From the NCBI GenBank assembly GCA_023229785.1, contig JALNYV010000008.1, forward strand, positions 1 through 64,000: a stretch of DNA of 64,000 bases, in the 5' to 3' direction. The translations under genes were made by a program, and so were the position numbers. Below, piece after piece: positions 30,641-38,620 of the stretch; positions within the stretch are counted from its first letter, which is position 1, and each line of letters starts with the position of its first letter. Under the pieces are notes generated by a model. The model was not told the DNA's origin and searched no databases. It saw only the letters and a list, made by a program, of their open reading frames with translations. The DNA is from Candidatus Dojkabacteria bacterium. GTDB lineage: Bacteria; Patescibacteria; Dojkabacteria; SC72.

Positions 30641-30670
30641 ATTATATTCCAGCCAGTTCCAAACTACTAA
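30641..30670 (-). promoter_or_regulatory. Possible promoter of the leftward early unit
   Basis: A perfect TATAAT (minus strand, 30641-30646) lies about 28 bp before the ATG at 30613. The -35 region (TTAGTA at 18 bp) is weak, so an activator or a different factor may be needed. Confidence 0.45.
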
Positions 30671-30759
30671 TCCACTAAAACCTATTGACAAGCGCATAGC
30701 TTTTACACGCTTTCATTATCTCACTCTAACTATGTTTTTCGCAATTTTACGATGTTTTT

Positions 30760-31150
30760 GAGATTGCGCTTTCCTATATATACCCGCACGTTCGGGACAT
30801 CCCTATCCCGCACGCTTTGAGCGTGATACCTGGCGCATACGACCCGATTGACGGGGAATAACGACCCGATGTAACCGATTGCTACGCTCATTTACGCCTG
30901 ATAAAATACCTAGCACTAGAATGGCAAAATAAGCCATTGTTTTTATCGGTTAATAATAATGTTCAAGTTTAGATATTATGTTTACTAAAACTATTTTTAG
31001 CCTCAAAAGTTTAGAGTAGACACACTAGGATGTCATATCAGGCGTTGACCTATGAGAATTAAAGCATTTTAACGATAATAAGAGATTGAATTAGTGAGAA
31101 TTTTTAGTCTATTATCACCCTAACAAACTACAATGCCTCTCAATAGCTTT
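30760..31150. other. Divergent gene-free region with short repeats, candidate replication origin
   Basis: There is no gene between 30614 and 31219. It holds CCCGCACG twice (30783-30790 and 30807-30814), a CACGC/GCGTG hairpin (30811-30825), ACGACCCGAT twice at a 22-bp period (30839-30848, 30861-30870) with a third ACCGAT, then an AT-rich stretch (about 30930-31150). CTATCCCGCACGCT at 30803-30816 recurs at 31522-31535. Iteron-like repeats next to AT-rich DNA between divergent arms suggest an origin, with no initiator binding evidence. Confidence 0.4.
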
Positions 31151-31158
31151 TAATCGGT

Positions 31159-31187
31159 TTGAGTATAAAACGCATATAATCTACAAT
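31159..31187 (+). promoter_or_regulatory. Promoter of the rightward arm
   Basis: TTGAGT (31159-31164) is 17 bp from TACAAT (31182-31187). The start would fall near 31194, before a GAGAGGTGG ribosome site and ATG 31220. Confidence 0.6.
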
Positions 31188-31219
31188 CAGGTATCTTCAA
31201 TATATGAGAGGTGGAATAA

Positions 31220-31537
31220 ATGAAAACGATTGACGGAGAGAGAAAACTAGAAGGCTTACTAAACGACAATACTGCTGGATGGTATGCCAAACCTACATTA
31301 GATGATATTGAAAGTTTACAGATAGGCGACTTAGTTCCTACGTGTTTTGGTAGACTTTCGCCCGTAACATCAATCTCTTATAGAGGCGTGAGTATACACG
31401 GGAAAGCCTATGTAGGTTACTATCAGCAATTCGGAGAAAATTCCACAATATCAGGCTCTATGACAGAAAATGAATACATTGCGACAGTACCTATGACAGC
31501 TAAATACAATCGGAGAGAAAACTATCCCGCACGCTAA
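31220..31537 (+). CDS. 105-aa first gene of right arm
   Basis: The sequence has ESLQIGDLVPTCFGRLSPVT then ISYRGVSIHGKAYVGYYQQF, a beta-rich pattern like small phage early proteins that resemble SH3-like barrels. It has a strong GAGAGGTGG ribosome site. The family is not recognised. As the first gene after the promoter it may be expressed very early. Confidence 0.6.
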   Translation: MKTIDGERKLEGLLNDNTAGWYAKPTLDDIESLQIGDLVPTCFGRLSPVTSISYRGVSIHGKAYVGYYQQFGENSTISGSMTENEYIATVPMTAKYNRRENYPAR

Positions 31538-31599
31538 CACGCTCACGGATGACACGGGGTGACAGGGTATACAGAGAGAATAATACGACAGGGGGGGAA

Positions 31600-31797
31600 A
31601 TGGATACAATTTACGACATAGTAAAGGTTAAGAATCAATGGCACGTTTGTAAACTTATACCGAATAGCGGTGAAAGGTGGATTATCACGAGTGAAGGTTA
31701 TAAGCTCCGAGCTTTTGCCTATGCTGAAATGCATACACAACGTTGGCACGATAGGGACGCTAGACAATTAAAACAATCTGATTGTCTGATAGGTTAA
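31600..31797 (+). CDS. 65-aa protein
   Basis: The ATG at 31600 has a G7 ribosome site (31591-31597). The frame is open from 31549 but with no better start. MDTIYDIVKVKNQWHVCKLI is a beta-strand-rich opening. The function is unknown. Confidence 0.55.
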   Translation: MDTIYDIVKVKNQWHVCKLIPNSGERWIITSEGYKLRAFAYAEMHTQRWHDRDARQLKQSDCLIG

Positions 31798-31835
31798 GGG
31801 AATATAAATACAGAATACTATAAAGGGGTGAATAA

Positions 31836-32111
31836 ATGGCATACACAGAAGAAAAAACACGGGTAAGAGAACAAGGAACAATCGTAACTAATCCGACTGA
31901 TTTTCCCGATGCCGGACTAGCCAGGATTAACGCTCTCAAACAGATTGTAGAAGCTAAGCAATACGCTAAAATTGACGGAATAATGGTGGACTTATTCAGC
32001 GCATCGGCAATCGTGAATGTCTACAATGCCTTAAGTGAGGATAGCCAGGTTAAATATCGTAACTGTAACGTAGTCAAAATGTCTAATATCGCTTTCAAAT
32101 TAATGAAATAA
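31836..32111 (+). CDS. 91-aa protein
   Basis: Residues 30-91 form a helical domain (ARINALKQIVEAKQYAKIDG, LFSASAIVNVYNALSEDSQV). This pattern (DGIMVDLFSASAIVNVY) is widespread in phage and mobile-element proteins of unknown role. A GGGGTG ribosome site precedes it. Confidence 0.6.
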   Translation: MAYTEEKTRVREQGTIVTNPTDFPDAGLARINALKQIVEAKQYAKIDGIMVDLFSASAIVNVYNALSEDSQVKYRNCNVVKMSNIAFKLMK

Positions 32112-32122
32112 GAGAGGACAAA

Positions 32123-32419
32123 ATGACAATAGAAGAGTTTGCAAAAGAGATAGAGAAGCAGGAAAAAATTACACTTGTACGCCTTAAGCTGGATTGTGAA
32201 GCAAACTGGAATAATGCGAAAACTCATATACATATCGGGCGCAAGTGGACAAGACTTGATGTCGGCTCATCCGGTAGATATATGATTAACGCTCAAGGTC
32301 AAATATACGGCATTAAGGCTTATGGAGTACCGCACTTAGGTCACTACTATGGCACACTGGAAAAGCCTGAAAACTTAGGTAACGAATGGGGAAAATATAG
32401 TTCTATGGTTAATGCCTAG
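32123..32419 (+). CDS. 98-aa protein
   Basis: A helical start (EEFAKEIEKQEKIT) is followed by a beta-rich part with GRKWTRLDVGSSGRYMINAQ and GIKAYGVPHLGHYYGTL, in which Tyr and His recur. GAGAGG precedes the start. It resembles small phage proteins of unknown function. Confidence 0.55.
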   Translation: MTIEEFAKEIEKQEKITLVRLKLDCEANWNNAKTHIHIGRKWTRLDVGSSGRYMINAQGQIYGIKAYGVPHLGHYYGTLEKPENLGNEWGKYSSMVNA

Positions 32420-32455
32420 TTAAGAGAATACACAACAAAAAAAGAGGGGATTAAA

Positions 32456-32632
32456 ATGAGCGGAATCTTATTGAATGGTCATGAATACTACGAACCTTGT
32501 AAGGTATGCGGTAAAACCTCAGCTCACGGATGCGACCATCGCACAAAAGAAGACTTTGAGAGAATAAAGAAAAACCTTAATAATTCCCCAATACATCAAT
32601 GGTTTTTGTTAACTCATAAAATAAATAAATAA
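32456..32632 (+). CDS. 58-aa Cys/His protein
   Basis: CKVCGKTSAHGCDHRTKEDF provides two Cys and several His/Cys ligands for zinc. AGAGGGG precedes the ATG. It may be a small zinc adaptor. The function is unknown. Confidence 0.55.
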   Translation: MSGILLNGHEYYEPCKVCGKTSAHGCDHRTKEDFERIKKNLNNSPIHQWFLLTHKINK

Positions 32633-32694
32633 CGGGCTTAACGCTATATTGTTTCCGGTAAAGGGGAAAAATAAAATATAGAGAGGGTAAAACA

Positions 32695-32925
32695 ATGGCT
32701 AAGCTAAAACAAACATTAAACTGTGGGTGTATTGTGGCAGTTGATTACAATGATATGGTTATGGTTATCTATTGTCCAAAACATAATGCCGTCGCTGATA
32801 TGTATGAAGTTTGCAAACGAGTATATGATGTTTTTGTAAATAATAAACAGGATGATTTATGTTTGACAAATACAATAATGTGTCAGGCGGCTGATGCTAT
32901 TGCTAAGGCCGAAGGGCGAAAATAG
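32695..32925 (+). CDS. 76-aa phage-type protein
   Basis: The CxC then IYCPKHNAVADMYEVC opening leads into a helix and the C-terminal LxxAADAIAKAEGRK. The ending (ALAKAEGR) is a common tail of small phage early proteins and recurs in the 91-aa protein at 34924. Zinc binding through Cys/His is possible. Confidence 0.6.
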   Translation: MAKLKQTLNCGCIVAVDYNDMVMVIYCPKHNAVADMYEVCKRVYDVFVNNKQDDLCLTNTIMCQAADAIAKAEGRK

Positions 32926-33052
32926 CTAATCCAGAGACTTAGAGAGAGATAACAGAAAGCACACGGTATCAGGATAAGCCCTAGACACTCTTTAACAGGG
33001 TTGATAGGGACATAAATAGAGAACTAAAATACATATAAAAAGTGAGGTTTAA

Positions 33053-33388
33053 ATGTTCAATAAAGTTATTATTAAAAATGTCACAGAGCAAAAACACAAT
33101 ATACATTTGGCGGTTCACCCATTCCGATGTGATTACTTTATTAAGTCATTTAGAGGTAAGGGTGATTACCAGATGATAAGAGATACAGAGGAACTTCCAG
33201 AGTGGCAAAAGAAACTATCAGATGACCTCTATGATAATATTCCAGGTTTGAGAGAAATTTACTTTTCTAATGGTGAAATAACACTTCAACACGTAGGTGT
33301 ATTTGAGGATGAAGAACTCATAGAAGAAGCTAGTAAAATTATCGAGCCTTATCTTACCACTAATTTAAAACTTGAAGGTTTAAAATAA
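33053..33388 (+). CDS. 111-aa protein resembling the Nfu/NifU N-terminal fold
   Basis: Residues 53-105 (LSDDLYDNIPGLREIYFSNG then EITLQHVGVFEDEELIEEAS) follow the order helix, GV/GL strand, ITL strand, helix, as in Nfu scaffold N-terminal domains. No CxxC is present for iron-sulfur assembly, so it is not a NifU scaffold itself. The assignment is a weak fold guess. Confidence 0.5.
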   Translation: MFNKVIIKNVTEQKHNIHLAVHPFRCDYFIKSFRGKGDYQMIRDTEELPEWQKKLSDDLYDNIPGLREIYFSNGEITLQHVGVFEDEELIEEASKIIEPYLTTNLKLEGLK

Positions 33389-33393
33389 ATACG

Positions 33394-33543
33394 ATGATAG
33401 ACAACACACAAGCCAAACTAGCACTCGGTAAGATGTTAATGTATGGGACTAAAAGCTACCAAGTAGATAAGAGACTTATCCTGAGATACGTGAAGATATA
33501 CGAAAAACCCGCCGGACACGGAGTTATAAGGAACTTTCCGTAG
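33394..33543 (+). CDS. 49-aa basic peptide
   Basis: MIDNTQAKLALGKMLMYGTK continues with a basic helix and ends GVIRNFP. It lies between two clear genes. A nucleic-acid role is possible, unproven. Confidence 0.45.
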   Translation: MIDNTQAKLALGKMLMYGTKSYQVDKRLILRYVKIYEKPAGHGVIRNFP

Positions 33544-33589
33544 TGGTTACTTAATACGAGAGAATATAAGTTGGAGGTGAATTAAAAAT

Positions 33590-34066
33590 ATGGCACATCA
33601 CAAAATAGAATTAGATTACGAATGCACAGAATGTAAAGGAACGGGATTGTATGTCGGTCTTGCTGAAAGGGATGGTTTTGCCGTTGTTTGTTATAAATGC
33701 AAGGGCACTGGCAAAGCTCATTTTACCTTTGAATATGATGATTTTAAAGAACGCAAAGAACGAACTAATATTTTACAAGTGCTAGAAGTCAATCCTGGTA
33801 TTGTTGCCGGAATAGGTAAGGATAAACAATACAATCAACAATCATTTGGCGGTATGCCCTATCATATTTGGAAAGAACTTTCTGAATTTCCGCAAGGCTC
33901 TGAAATGCGCCAATTCACTTGTCCGGCGTGGTGGTATCAAATAGCAAACTACGATAAAAAACCTGATTGGATAGAATGCCAAAATACTATAGGCAGCACA
34001 TTCTCACATTGCTCATTCTTTAATAGAAAAGATAAGTGCTGGCAGCGTTTCGATAAAGAACATTAA
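33590..34066 (+). CDS. 158-aa DnaJ-type zinc-finger protein
   Basis: Near the N-terminus CTECKGTGLYVG and CYKCKGTGKAHF are CxxCxGxG repeats, the DnaJ cysteine-rich zinc motif. The C-terminal part is rich in Trp, Cys and Gln (CPAWWYQIANYDKKPDW, CSFFNRKDKCWQRF). There is no J domain. Such proteins are common in phages. The role may be as a zinc-dependent adaptor. A TTGGAGGTG ribosome site precedes it. Confidence 0.65.
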   Translation: MAHHKIELDYECTECKGTGLYVGLAERDGFAVVCYKCKGTGKAHFTFEYDDFKERKERTNILQVLEVNPGIVAGIGKDKQYNQQSFGGMPYHIWKELSEFPQGSEMRQFTCPAWWYQIANYDKKPDWIECQNTIGSTFSHCSFFNRKDKCWQRFDKEH

Positions 34067-34102
34067 ATAAGTTTTCAAATTATAAGTTGGAGGTAAATTA
34101 AA

Positions 34103-34672
34103 ATGCAAGATTTTGAACTTGAGTTAGATGAGTTTGACGATGATGATTTATTCGACATATCTGATTATGAAGAAACGCCAATTACGCTAGAGCAAAAGAA
34201 CTACGCATTATCCCTTGTTGGTTTATGGTGCAAAACCAAAAGCGAACACGGATTAACGCCATTCCTTGATAACCTCTTATGCAAGGTTATGGCAGTCAAC
34301 GATACCAAAAAGGGTGGCAACCCTTCACAAGTTCAGGTGTTAGTCTATCGTAACGCTCATAGATTCGTTCCTAGAACTTGGATGTGTATTCCCAATATTA
34401 GAACATACGAAATAGTTGATTCAAGTTGGCTAATTCCTACTGATTTAAGACCAACTATCAAAGATTATGCTCTTAGTGTCTTCTCAATCAATGCTCGTAA
34501 GGTATTTTCTAGTATCGGTAATGAACAAACTGGATTTAAGTATCAATGGTGGAAACATAGTGGAATGTGGCAATATTTAGCTCCGATTAATAGCATGATT
34601 GCGGCTCTGTATGACACCGGACTAGCTTTCAAATATGGCGTTTATTTAGCTGATTGCAAAAATAACTTTTAG
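34103..34672 (+). CDS. 189-aa protein with acidic N-terminus
   Basis: An Asp/Glu-rich lead (residues 3-30, including DEFDDDDLFDISDYEE) precedes a helical region beginning QKNYALSLVGLWCK, then NPSQVQVLVYRNAHRFVPRT and a Trp-rich end (YQWWKHSGMWQY). TTGGAGGT precedes the ATG. No family is recognised. Confidence 0.55.
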   Translation: MQDFELELDEFDDDDLFDISDYEETPITLEQKNYALSLVGLWCKTKSEHGLTPFLDNLLCKVMAVNDTKKGGNPSQVQVLVYRNAHRFVPRTWMCIPNIRTYEIVDSSWLIPTDLRPTIKDYALSVFSINARKVFSSIGNEQTGFKYQWWKHSGMWQYLAPINSMIAALYDTGLAFKYGVYLADCKNNF

Positions 34673-34687
34673 TGAGGCTTAACGAGT

Positions 34688-34912
34688 ATGGTACAAGAAC
34701 ACAACATCCACAGCAAGTTAATGAGTAGTTTATCCAAATACAAAAGTACGATACCCGATATAAGAGAGTTTGACGGCAAGCCTCATCCTATTACAATATT
34801 CAAGTTGAATCCTGATGGCTCTATGAGCTTTGTAGGAATACAAGAGGATAAGACCTATGAACAGAATAGAACTCCGAGAAATGAATTTAATACGCTTTAC
34901 AAAAAGAAATAA
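34688..34912 (+). CDS. 74-aa protein
   Basis: The middle has PHPITIFKLNPDGSMSFVGI, a strand-turn pattern of small phage proteins, with a Lys-rich tail. It starts 16 bp after the previous gene. The function is unknown. Confidence 0.5.
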   Translation: MVQEHNIHSKLMSSLSKYKSTIPDIREFDGKPHPITIFKLNPDGSMSFVGIQEDKTYEQNRTPRNEFNTLYKKK

Positions 34913-34923
34913 GAGAGGTTGAA

Positions 34924-35199
34924 ATGGAATATACAAAAGGCGATTGGAAACACAAAATGTCAACCGATGGTAGTCGAATGGTTTACGCCGAAAAAGAGAA
35001 TGGCGATACTGAATTTATATGCGACGATATTCGGCACTTTAACGTAGGCCTTGTTTGTGCTAGCCCTGATATGTACGAAATATTAAGAAAAGTCTACGAT
35101 AGAATGATAAAACATCAAGAACATCAAGGGTTACATTTTTATGACGAACTTCTACCTAAAATGGCTAAAGCTCTAGCTAAAGCTGAAGGTAGGGAATAA
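34924..35199 (+). CDS. 91-aa phage early protein with AKAEGR tail
   Basis: The opening TKGDWKHKMSTDGSRMVYAE and the CASPDMYEILRKVYDRM stretch, with ALAKAEGRE at the end, match a pattern repeated at 32695 and common in phage early regions (a beta hairpin and a helix). AGAGAGG precedes the start. The function is unknown. Confidence 0.6.
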   Translation: MEYTKGDWKHKMSTDGSRMVYAEKENGDTEFICDDIRHFNVGLVCASPDMYEILRKVYDRMIKHQEHQGLHFYDELLPKMAKALAKAEGRE

Positions 35200-35415
35200 A
35201 TGAGTATTACAAATAAATTTGGACAGTCCTTTGAGCGATTTGATGAATGGGCAACTAAACACGATTGGTTATTAGTTATCGCAACTGACTATGAAAATAA
35301 TTCTACTACAAGGGAATACTTAACACCTAACGGATGCAACGTGGTAGTTAGATTCTTAAATGACAGAATTATCTATGTATCACAAGATATTAACATACAT
35401 GAAATATGGAAATAG
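35200..35415 (+). CDS. 71-aa protein
   Basis: This follows the previous stop directly. KFGQSFERFDEWATKHDWLL then NGCNVVVRFLNDRIIYVS suggests an alpha/beta fold. The function is unknown. Confidence 0.5.
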   Translation: MSITNKFGQSFERFDEWATKHDWLLVIATDYENNSTTREYLTPNGCNVVVRFLNDRIIYVSQDINIHEIWK

Positions 35416-35459
35416 GCGATTGAATGAGCCTTAACGAGCAACTAAAAGGAGAGTAAAAC

Positions 35460-36092
35460 ATGGATTATAGAGACATAGCAAGTACACAGGCTACGATAAC
35501 AAGTTACTTAGACGCATTTAATAAACTACGAAAATATTGCGAAAAATTAGAATGTGATTCTCAAGAATTTAATCACAGAACTGTATTACCTACACATTGG
35601 AGGCCTTCACTCGGTCAAAGTAATGAGTCTTTCCGCAAGGATGCTAATTTTTTAAGTGCTACACACGCCAGTTTATTAGATTTTGGCAAGGCTAGATATT
35701 TAGCTAAAGGTTATTGGGATTACGATTCTTTCTTTAAAGTTTCATGGCAAATACAATTCCCTTTTGATATTTTTGCGTGGGAAATCGGAAGAGAATCTTA
35801 TATTAACACTAAAGGTAAAACCATTCCGGCTGTACCTACTGTTATGACTGCATGGTCAAAAGAAAATATATGTTTAGGCGAAATATCAAGCTGGTCTATG
35901 AAGTCGTGGGCTTTACCCGATTGGTGGTCAAAACATATTGAAATTGAATCCTTTATGGATGATAACCCTACCCTAAAAGATAAATACCGAGAAGAAGTTA
36001 AAAAAGCCGATAAAGAGGTTAATGATTGGCAAAAAGCACTAGAAGCACAAGTTAATTTAATGAATATCTTTGAAAATAGCCAATCCAAATAG
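35460..36092 (+). CDS. 210-aa protein
   Basis: The protein is mostly helical with Trp-rich loops (RPSLGQSNESFRKDANFLSA, SWSMKSWALPDWWSKHIE) and a charged C-terminal coil (EEVKKADKEVNDWQKALEA). No catalytic motif stands out. AAGGAGAG precedes it. Confidence 0.55.
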   Translation: MDYRDIASTQATITSYLDAFNKLRKYCEKLECDSQEFNHRTVLPTHWRPSLGQSNESFRKDANFLSATHASLLDFGKARYLAKGYWDYDSFFKVSWQIQFPFDIFAWEIGRESYINTKGKTIPAVPTVMTAWSKENICLGEISSWSMKSWALPDWWSKHIEIESFMDDNPTLKDKYREEVKKADKEVNDWQKALEAQVNLMNIFENSQSK

Positions 36093-36188
36093 AATGAGTG
36101 AGCAATAGAAAGCACACGTTAGAACAATCGTTACCAATCCCCTTGTATGGGTTTGATAAGAATACTGAGAGAGTGAGACAATAGAAGT

Positions 36189-36344
36189 ATGAAAAAAGAC
36201 ACGCAACCAAACTACATGGTAAACCTCAAGAAACCCATTGTAATCCCTGCTAAGAACGAACAGGAAGCAAAGGAACAGGTTATAGATGATATGAGAAGCG
36301 GATTAATAGGTACTGAGGATTTAAAAGCGGAGAAAGAACAATGA
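36189..36344 (+). CDS. 51-aa peptide
   Basis: MKKDTQPNYMVNLKKPIVIP is followed by a helical acidic stretch. It overlaps the next gene by ATGA. The function is unknown. Confidence 0.45.
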   Translation: MKKDTQPNYMVNLKKPIVIPAKNEQEAKEQVIDDMRSGLIGTEDLKAEKEQ

Positions 36345-36490
36345 TGCGCTGTGATAAATACAAGACCTGTAAATTCGGAATATGCCCACATAGAGAACCT
36401 CATAAACTGAATGATTGTTGTACCACTGAGAACACTGTTAATATATGTCCCTTAAATGGGATGTGTAAAAAGATTGAGGAAGCAAAATGA
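36341..36490 (+). CDS. 49-aa Cys-rich protein
   Basis: Seven cysteines and His residues (CDKYKTCKFGICPHREPH, CCTTENTVNICPLNGMC) suggest a zinc knuckle. ATGA overlaps couple it to both neighbours. It resembles the first half of the next protein, so the pair may be paralogous. Confidence 0.55.
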   Translation: MMRCDKYKTCKFGICPHREPHKLNDCCTTENTVNICPLNGMCKKIEEAK

Positions 36491-36807
36491 AGATGATATG
36501 TGATAAGGCTGAAACTTGCAAAATAGAATCTTGCCATGAAATAAAACCACATAAACAAGATAAGGAATGTTCTAATACTTGTATGTGGGGTGGCAAGTGC
36601 ATTGCTACGGAACAACCAATAGAATACGCCGACCTAACCATGACCCTACAAGTAAACTCCAAAAAGTTTGATGAAATGAAAGCACAAGGTATGACAGATA
36701 TACAGATACAACATACATTAGAGGGTGAAATACAATACTACCTAGCTCGTGCGCCGATTGCGCTGTTACAGGATACGGTTGAAGTTAAGTTGAGGAAGTG
36801 GCGATAA
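36487..36807 (+). CDS. 106-aa Cys-rich protein
   Basis: The N-terminal 45 residues (CDKAETCKIESCHEIKPHKQ, CSNTCMWGGKC) match the neighbour in ligand order, followed by a helical domain (FDEMKAQGMTDIQIQHTLEG). It may be a fusion of a zinc knuckle and a helical binding domain. Confidence 0.55.
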   Translation: MKMICDKAETCKIESCHEIKPHKQDKECSNTCMWGGKCIATEQPIEYADLTMTLQVNSKKFDEMKAQGMTDIQIQHTLEGEIQYYLARAPIALLQDTVEVKLRKWR

Positions 36808-37001
36808 TGGCTTGCGGATATTGTAATGCTAGTAATGAAGATTTGAAACAATGCCAATTAAGGGCAAGTAGATATGATAAATGGCAATCCCCAAAATGGA
36901 TATGCAAATCTTGCCGTAAATATTTAAGAGGTCTATTTAGATATTATCCTGATAGTGAGACATTAGAGAAGTGGGCTAATGAAGCGGAGGGGACAAAATG
37001 A
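36807..37001 (+). CDS. 64-aa zinc-finger protein
   Basis: CGYCNASNEDLKQC and CKSCRKYL give two CxxC pairs, a compact zinc fold. The ATG at 36807 overlaps the end of the previous gene, and the end overlaps the PD-(D/E)XK gene by ATGA, so all three are coupled. It may bind nucleic acid near the nuclease. Confidence 0.6.
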   Translation: MACGYCNASNEDLKQCQLRASRYDKWQSPKWICKSCRKYLRGLFRYYPDSETLEKWANEAEGTK

Positions 37002-37684
37002 GCGATAACCCAAAGTCTTATGAAACAAATAAAAAACCGAACAACAAGGTTAAAGCTCATACTCGGTATTACTTAAAAGATGGGGAATTGGCAGTCGGTG
37101 TGACTACTGCACTTAGTATCTTGTCAAAACCTGCGCTTATAACTTGGGCTAACAGACAAGGCTTGCAAGGGATAGACACAACTAAAGTTAAAGACCAGGC
37201 AGCAAATAGAGGCATAATTTTACACTTGATGATATGTACGGAACTCAAATCCGAAGTTCCTGATTTATCGGAATACTCACAGTCTGACATAGATGTTGCG
37301 AGCTTATGTCTTGATTCGTGGCACGAATGGCGCAAAGTCCATAGCCTAGATACTATCTATGTAGAAAAACCTCTAATATCCGAAGTATACCGATATGGCG
37401 GTACTCCGGATTGGTATGGATTACTCGATGGATTACCAACAATATTAGATTTTAAAACTTCTAATGCTATTTGGGACGAATACTTTTACCAATTAGCTGC
37501 TTATCGCCAGTTGATACTTGAAAATGATAACCCTATAGATAAGGCGCATATCTTGCGATTCAGCAAGGGGAACAACGTGGAATTTGAAGATAGACTGATT
37601 AGTTCTTTTAATAACGAATTTACATTGTTCAAACATTGTCTGTCTATTTACCAATTACTAAAGGTTATGGGGAGAAAATTATGA
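36998..37684 (+). CDS. PD-(D/E)XK nuclease, RecB/Cas4-like, 228 aa
   Basis: The core is in order: a GIILHLM stretch (residues about 73-79), GTPDWYGL with the metal Asp (about 136-143), ILDFKTS (D and K of the active site, about 149-155) and YQLAAYR (Q of motif IV, about 165-171). It lacks the C-terminal Cys cluster of the 269-aa relative at 49259. Enzymes of this class trim or recombine DNA ends. Confidence 0.8.
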   Translation: MSDNPKSYETNKKPNNKVKAHTRYYLKDGELAVGVTTALSILSKPALITWANRQGLQGIDTTKVKDQAANRGIILHLMICTELKSEVPDLSEYSQSDIDVASLCLDSWHEWRKVHSLDTIYVEKPLISEVYRYGGTPDWYGLLDGLPTILDFKTSNAIWDEYFYQLAAYRQLILENDNPIDKAHILRFSKGNNVEFEDRLISSFNNEFTLFKHCLSIYQLLKVMGRKL

Positions 37685-37908
37685 TATTACCCACACAAGA
37701 CAAGGAACTCAAAACATTAATCTATCCAATATTAGAGCAAACATTTCGATTAGATGATAAGTTTAGCTACAATGTTCATAGCCATAAAGACATAGGTAAT
37801 GGAATCGATAGAATACTTCTCATTCTTGAAGAACTAGGCTATCACCTAGGCTTGCCACCAAGCATAGAAGAAGCACTAAATAGCGGAGACGGAGTGTATA
37901 GACCATAA
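37681..37908 (+). CDS. 75-aa protein
   Basis: I use ATG 37681 with GGGGAG upstream. MILPTQDKELKTLIYPILEQ starts a helical protein whose first residues match those of the next protein (PTQDKKLK). It starts within the end of the nuclease gene. Confidence 0.5.
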   Translation: MILPTQDKELKTLIYPILEQTFRLDDKFSYNVHSHKDIGNGIDRILLILEELGYHLGLPPSIEEALNSGDGVYRP

Positions 37909-38090
37909 TGATAAAGCCAACACAAGACAAGAAACTCAAAGAATATATGAATATAATAGCAAAGCGAATTTGCAAAAATAATATAGGCATCGGGTGTCCG
38001 CATAATTACGACTGCGAAAAACACGCTTGCTGTATATTGGAAACTAACGACATAATTAACGTATTAGAATTGCAGGGGTATCATAAATGA
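37908..38090 (+). CDS. 60-aa Cys/His paralogue of the preceding protein
   Basis: MIKPTQDKKLKEYMNIIAKR shares its start with the previous gene. CPHNYDCEKHACC in the middle adds zinc ligands. The end shares the ILELxGYH pattern with the previous protein. It is a tandem duplicate that gained a metal site. Confidence 0.5.
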   Translation: MIKPTQDKKLKEYMNIIAKRICKNNIGIGCPHNYDCEKHACCILETNDIINVLELQGYHK

Positions 38091-38431
38091 ACACTAACGA
38101 ACAGCCTACAAAAGAACAGATTAAAAAACTATGGATTTGGAGTGGGTTAAAACTAATTTCTCAAGGTAAATTCTGGAAAGAACATTGGGAAATGCCCGAT
38201 AAATCTAAACTATTTGATGCTCCTGAAATTGACCTCAATAACCTACGCAAATACACCATACCTGTATTACAGGATAAGGGCTACCAAATCAGAATAGTAT
38301 GTTATGAGCAAAAGGAGTTTATGGTTTCTATATTTGATATAGTCCGTAGTATAGCATATGAGCCTGTTGACAGTGATAGCCTTGAACTGGCATTATTCTG
38401 GGCGATTTGGAATATAGCAGGAGTTAATTAA
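38087..38431 (+). CDS. 114-aa protein
   Basis: The middle (PEIDLNNLRKYTIPVLQDKG) and a Trp-rich end (LELALFWAIWNIAG) suggest a helical fold seen in phage proteins of unknown role. It is coupled to the previous gene by ATGA. Confidence 0.5.
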   Translation: MNTNEQPTKEQIKKLWIWSGLKLISQGKFWKEHWEMPDKSKLFDAPEIDLNNLRKYTIPVLQDKGYQIRIVCYEQKEFMVSIFDIVRSIAYEPVDSDSLELALFWAIWNIAGVN

Positions 38432-38432
38432 A

Positions 38433-38615
38433 ATGGTTAGTAACATTGTATCTTTAATCGGAGTATTATTTTTACTTGTTGCTTGTTTCTCTTTAAATGT
38501 TATTTATACTTTTAATGGCCAACAAGGTCATTTATCTATTGCTTTAGCATGTGTAGGTTTTGCGATATTTACAATAGGACAGTTTATAAGAATACTTTCC
38601 ATTACAAAGGAATAA
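38433..38615 (+). CDS. Two-pass membrane protein, 60 aa
   Basis: Two hydrophobic stretches (VSLIGVLFLLVACFSLNVIY and LSIALACVGFAIFTIGQF) are separated by a short polar loop. It is one of several small membrane proteins in the right arm. The function is unknown. Confidence 0.5.
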   Translation: MVSNIVSLIGVLFLLVACFSLNVIYTFNGQQGHLSIALACVGFAIFTIGQFIRILSITKE

Positions 38616-38620
38616 ATAAA

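Noticed and set aside
30680..30710. TTGACA at about 30.69 kb as a rightward promoter
   Set aside because: There is no -10 box at 16-18 bp.
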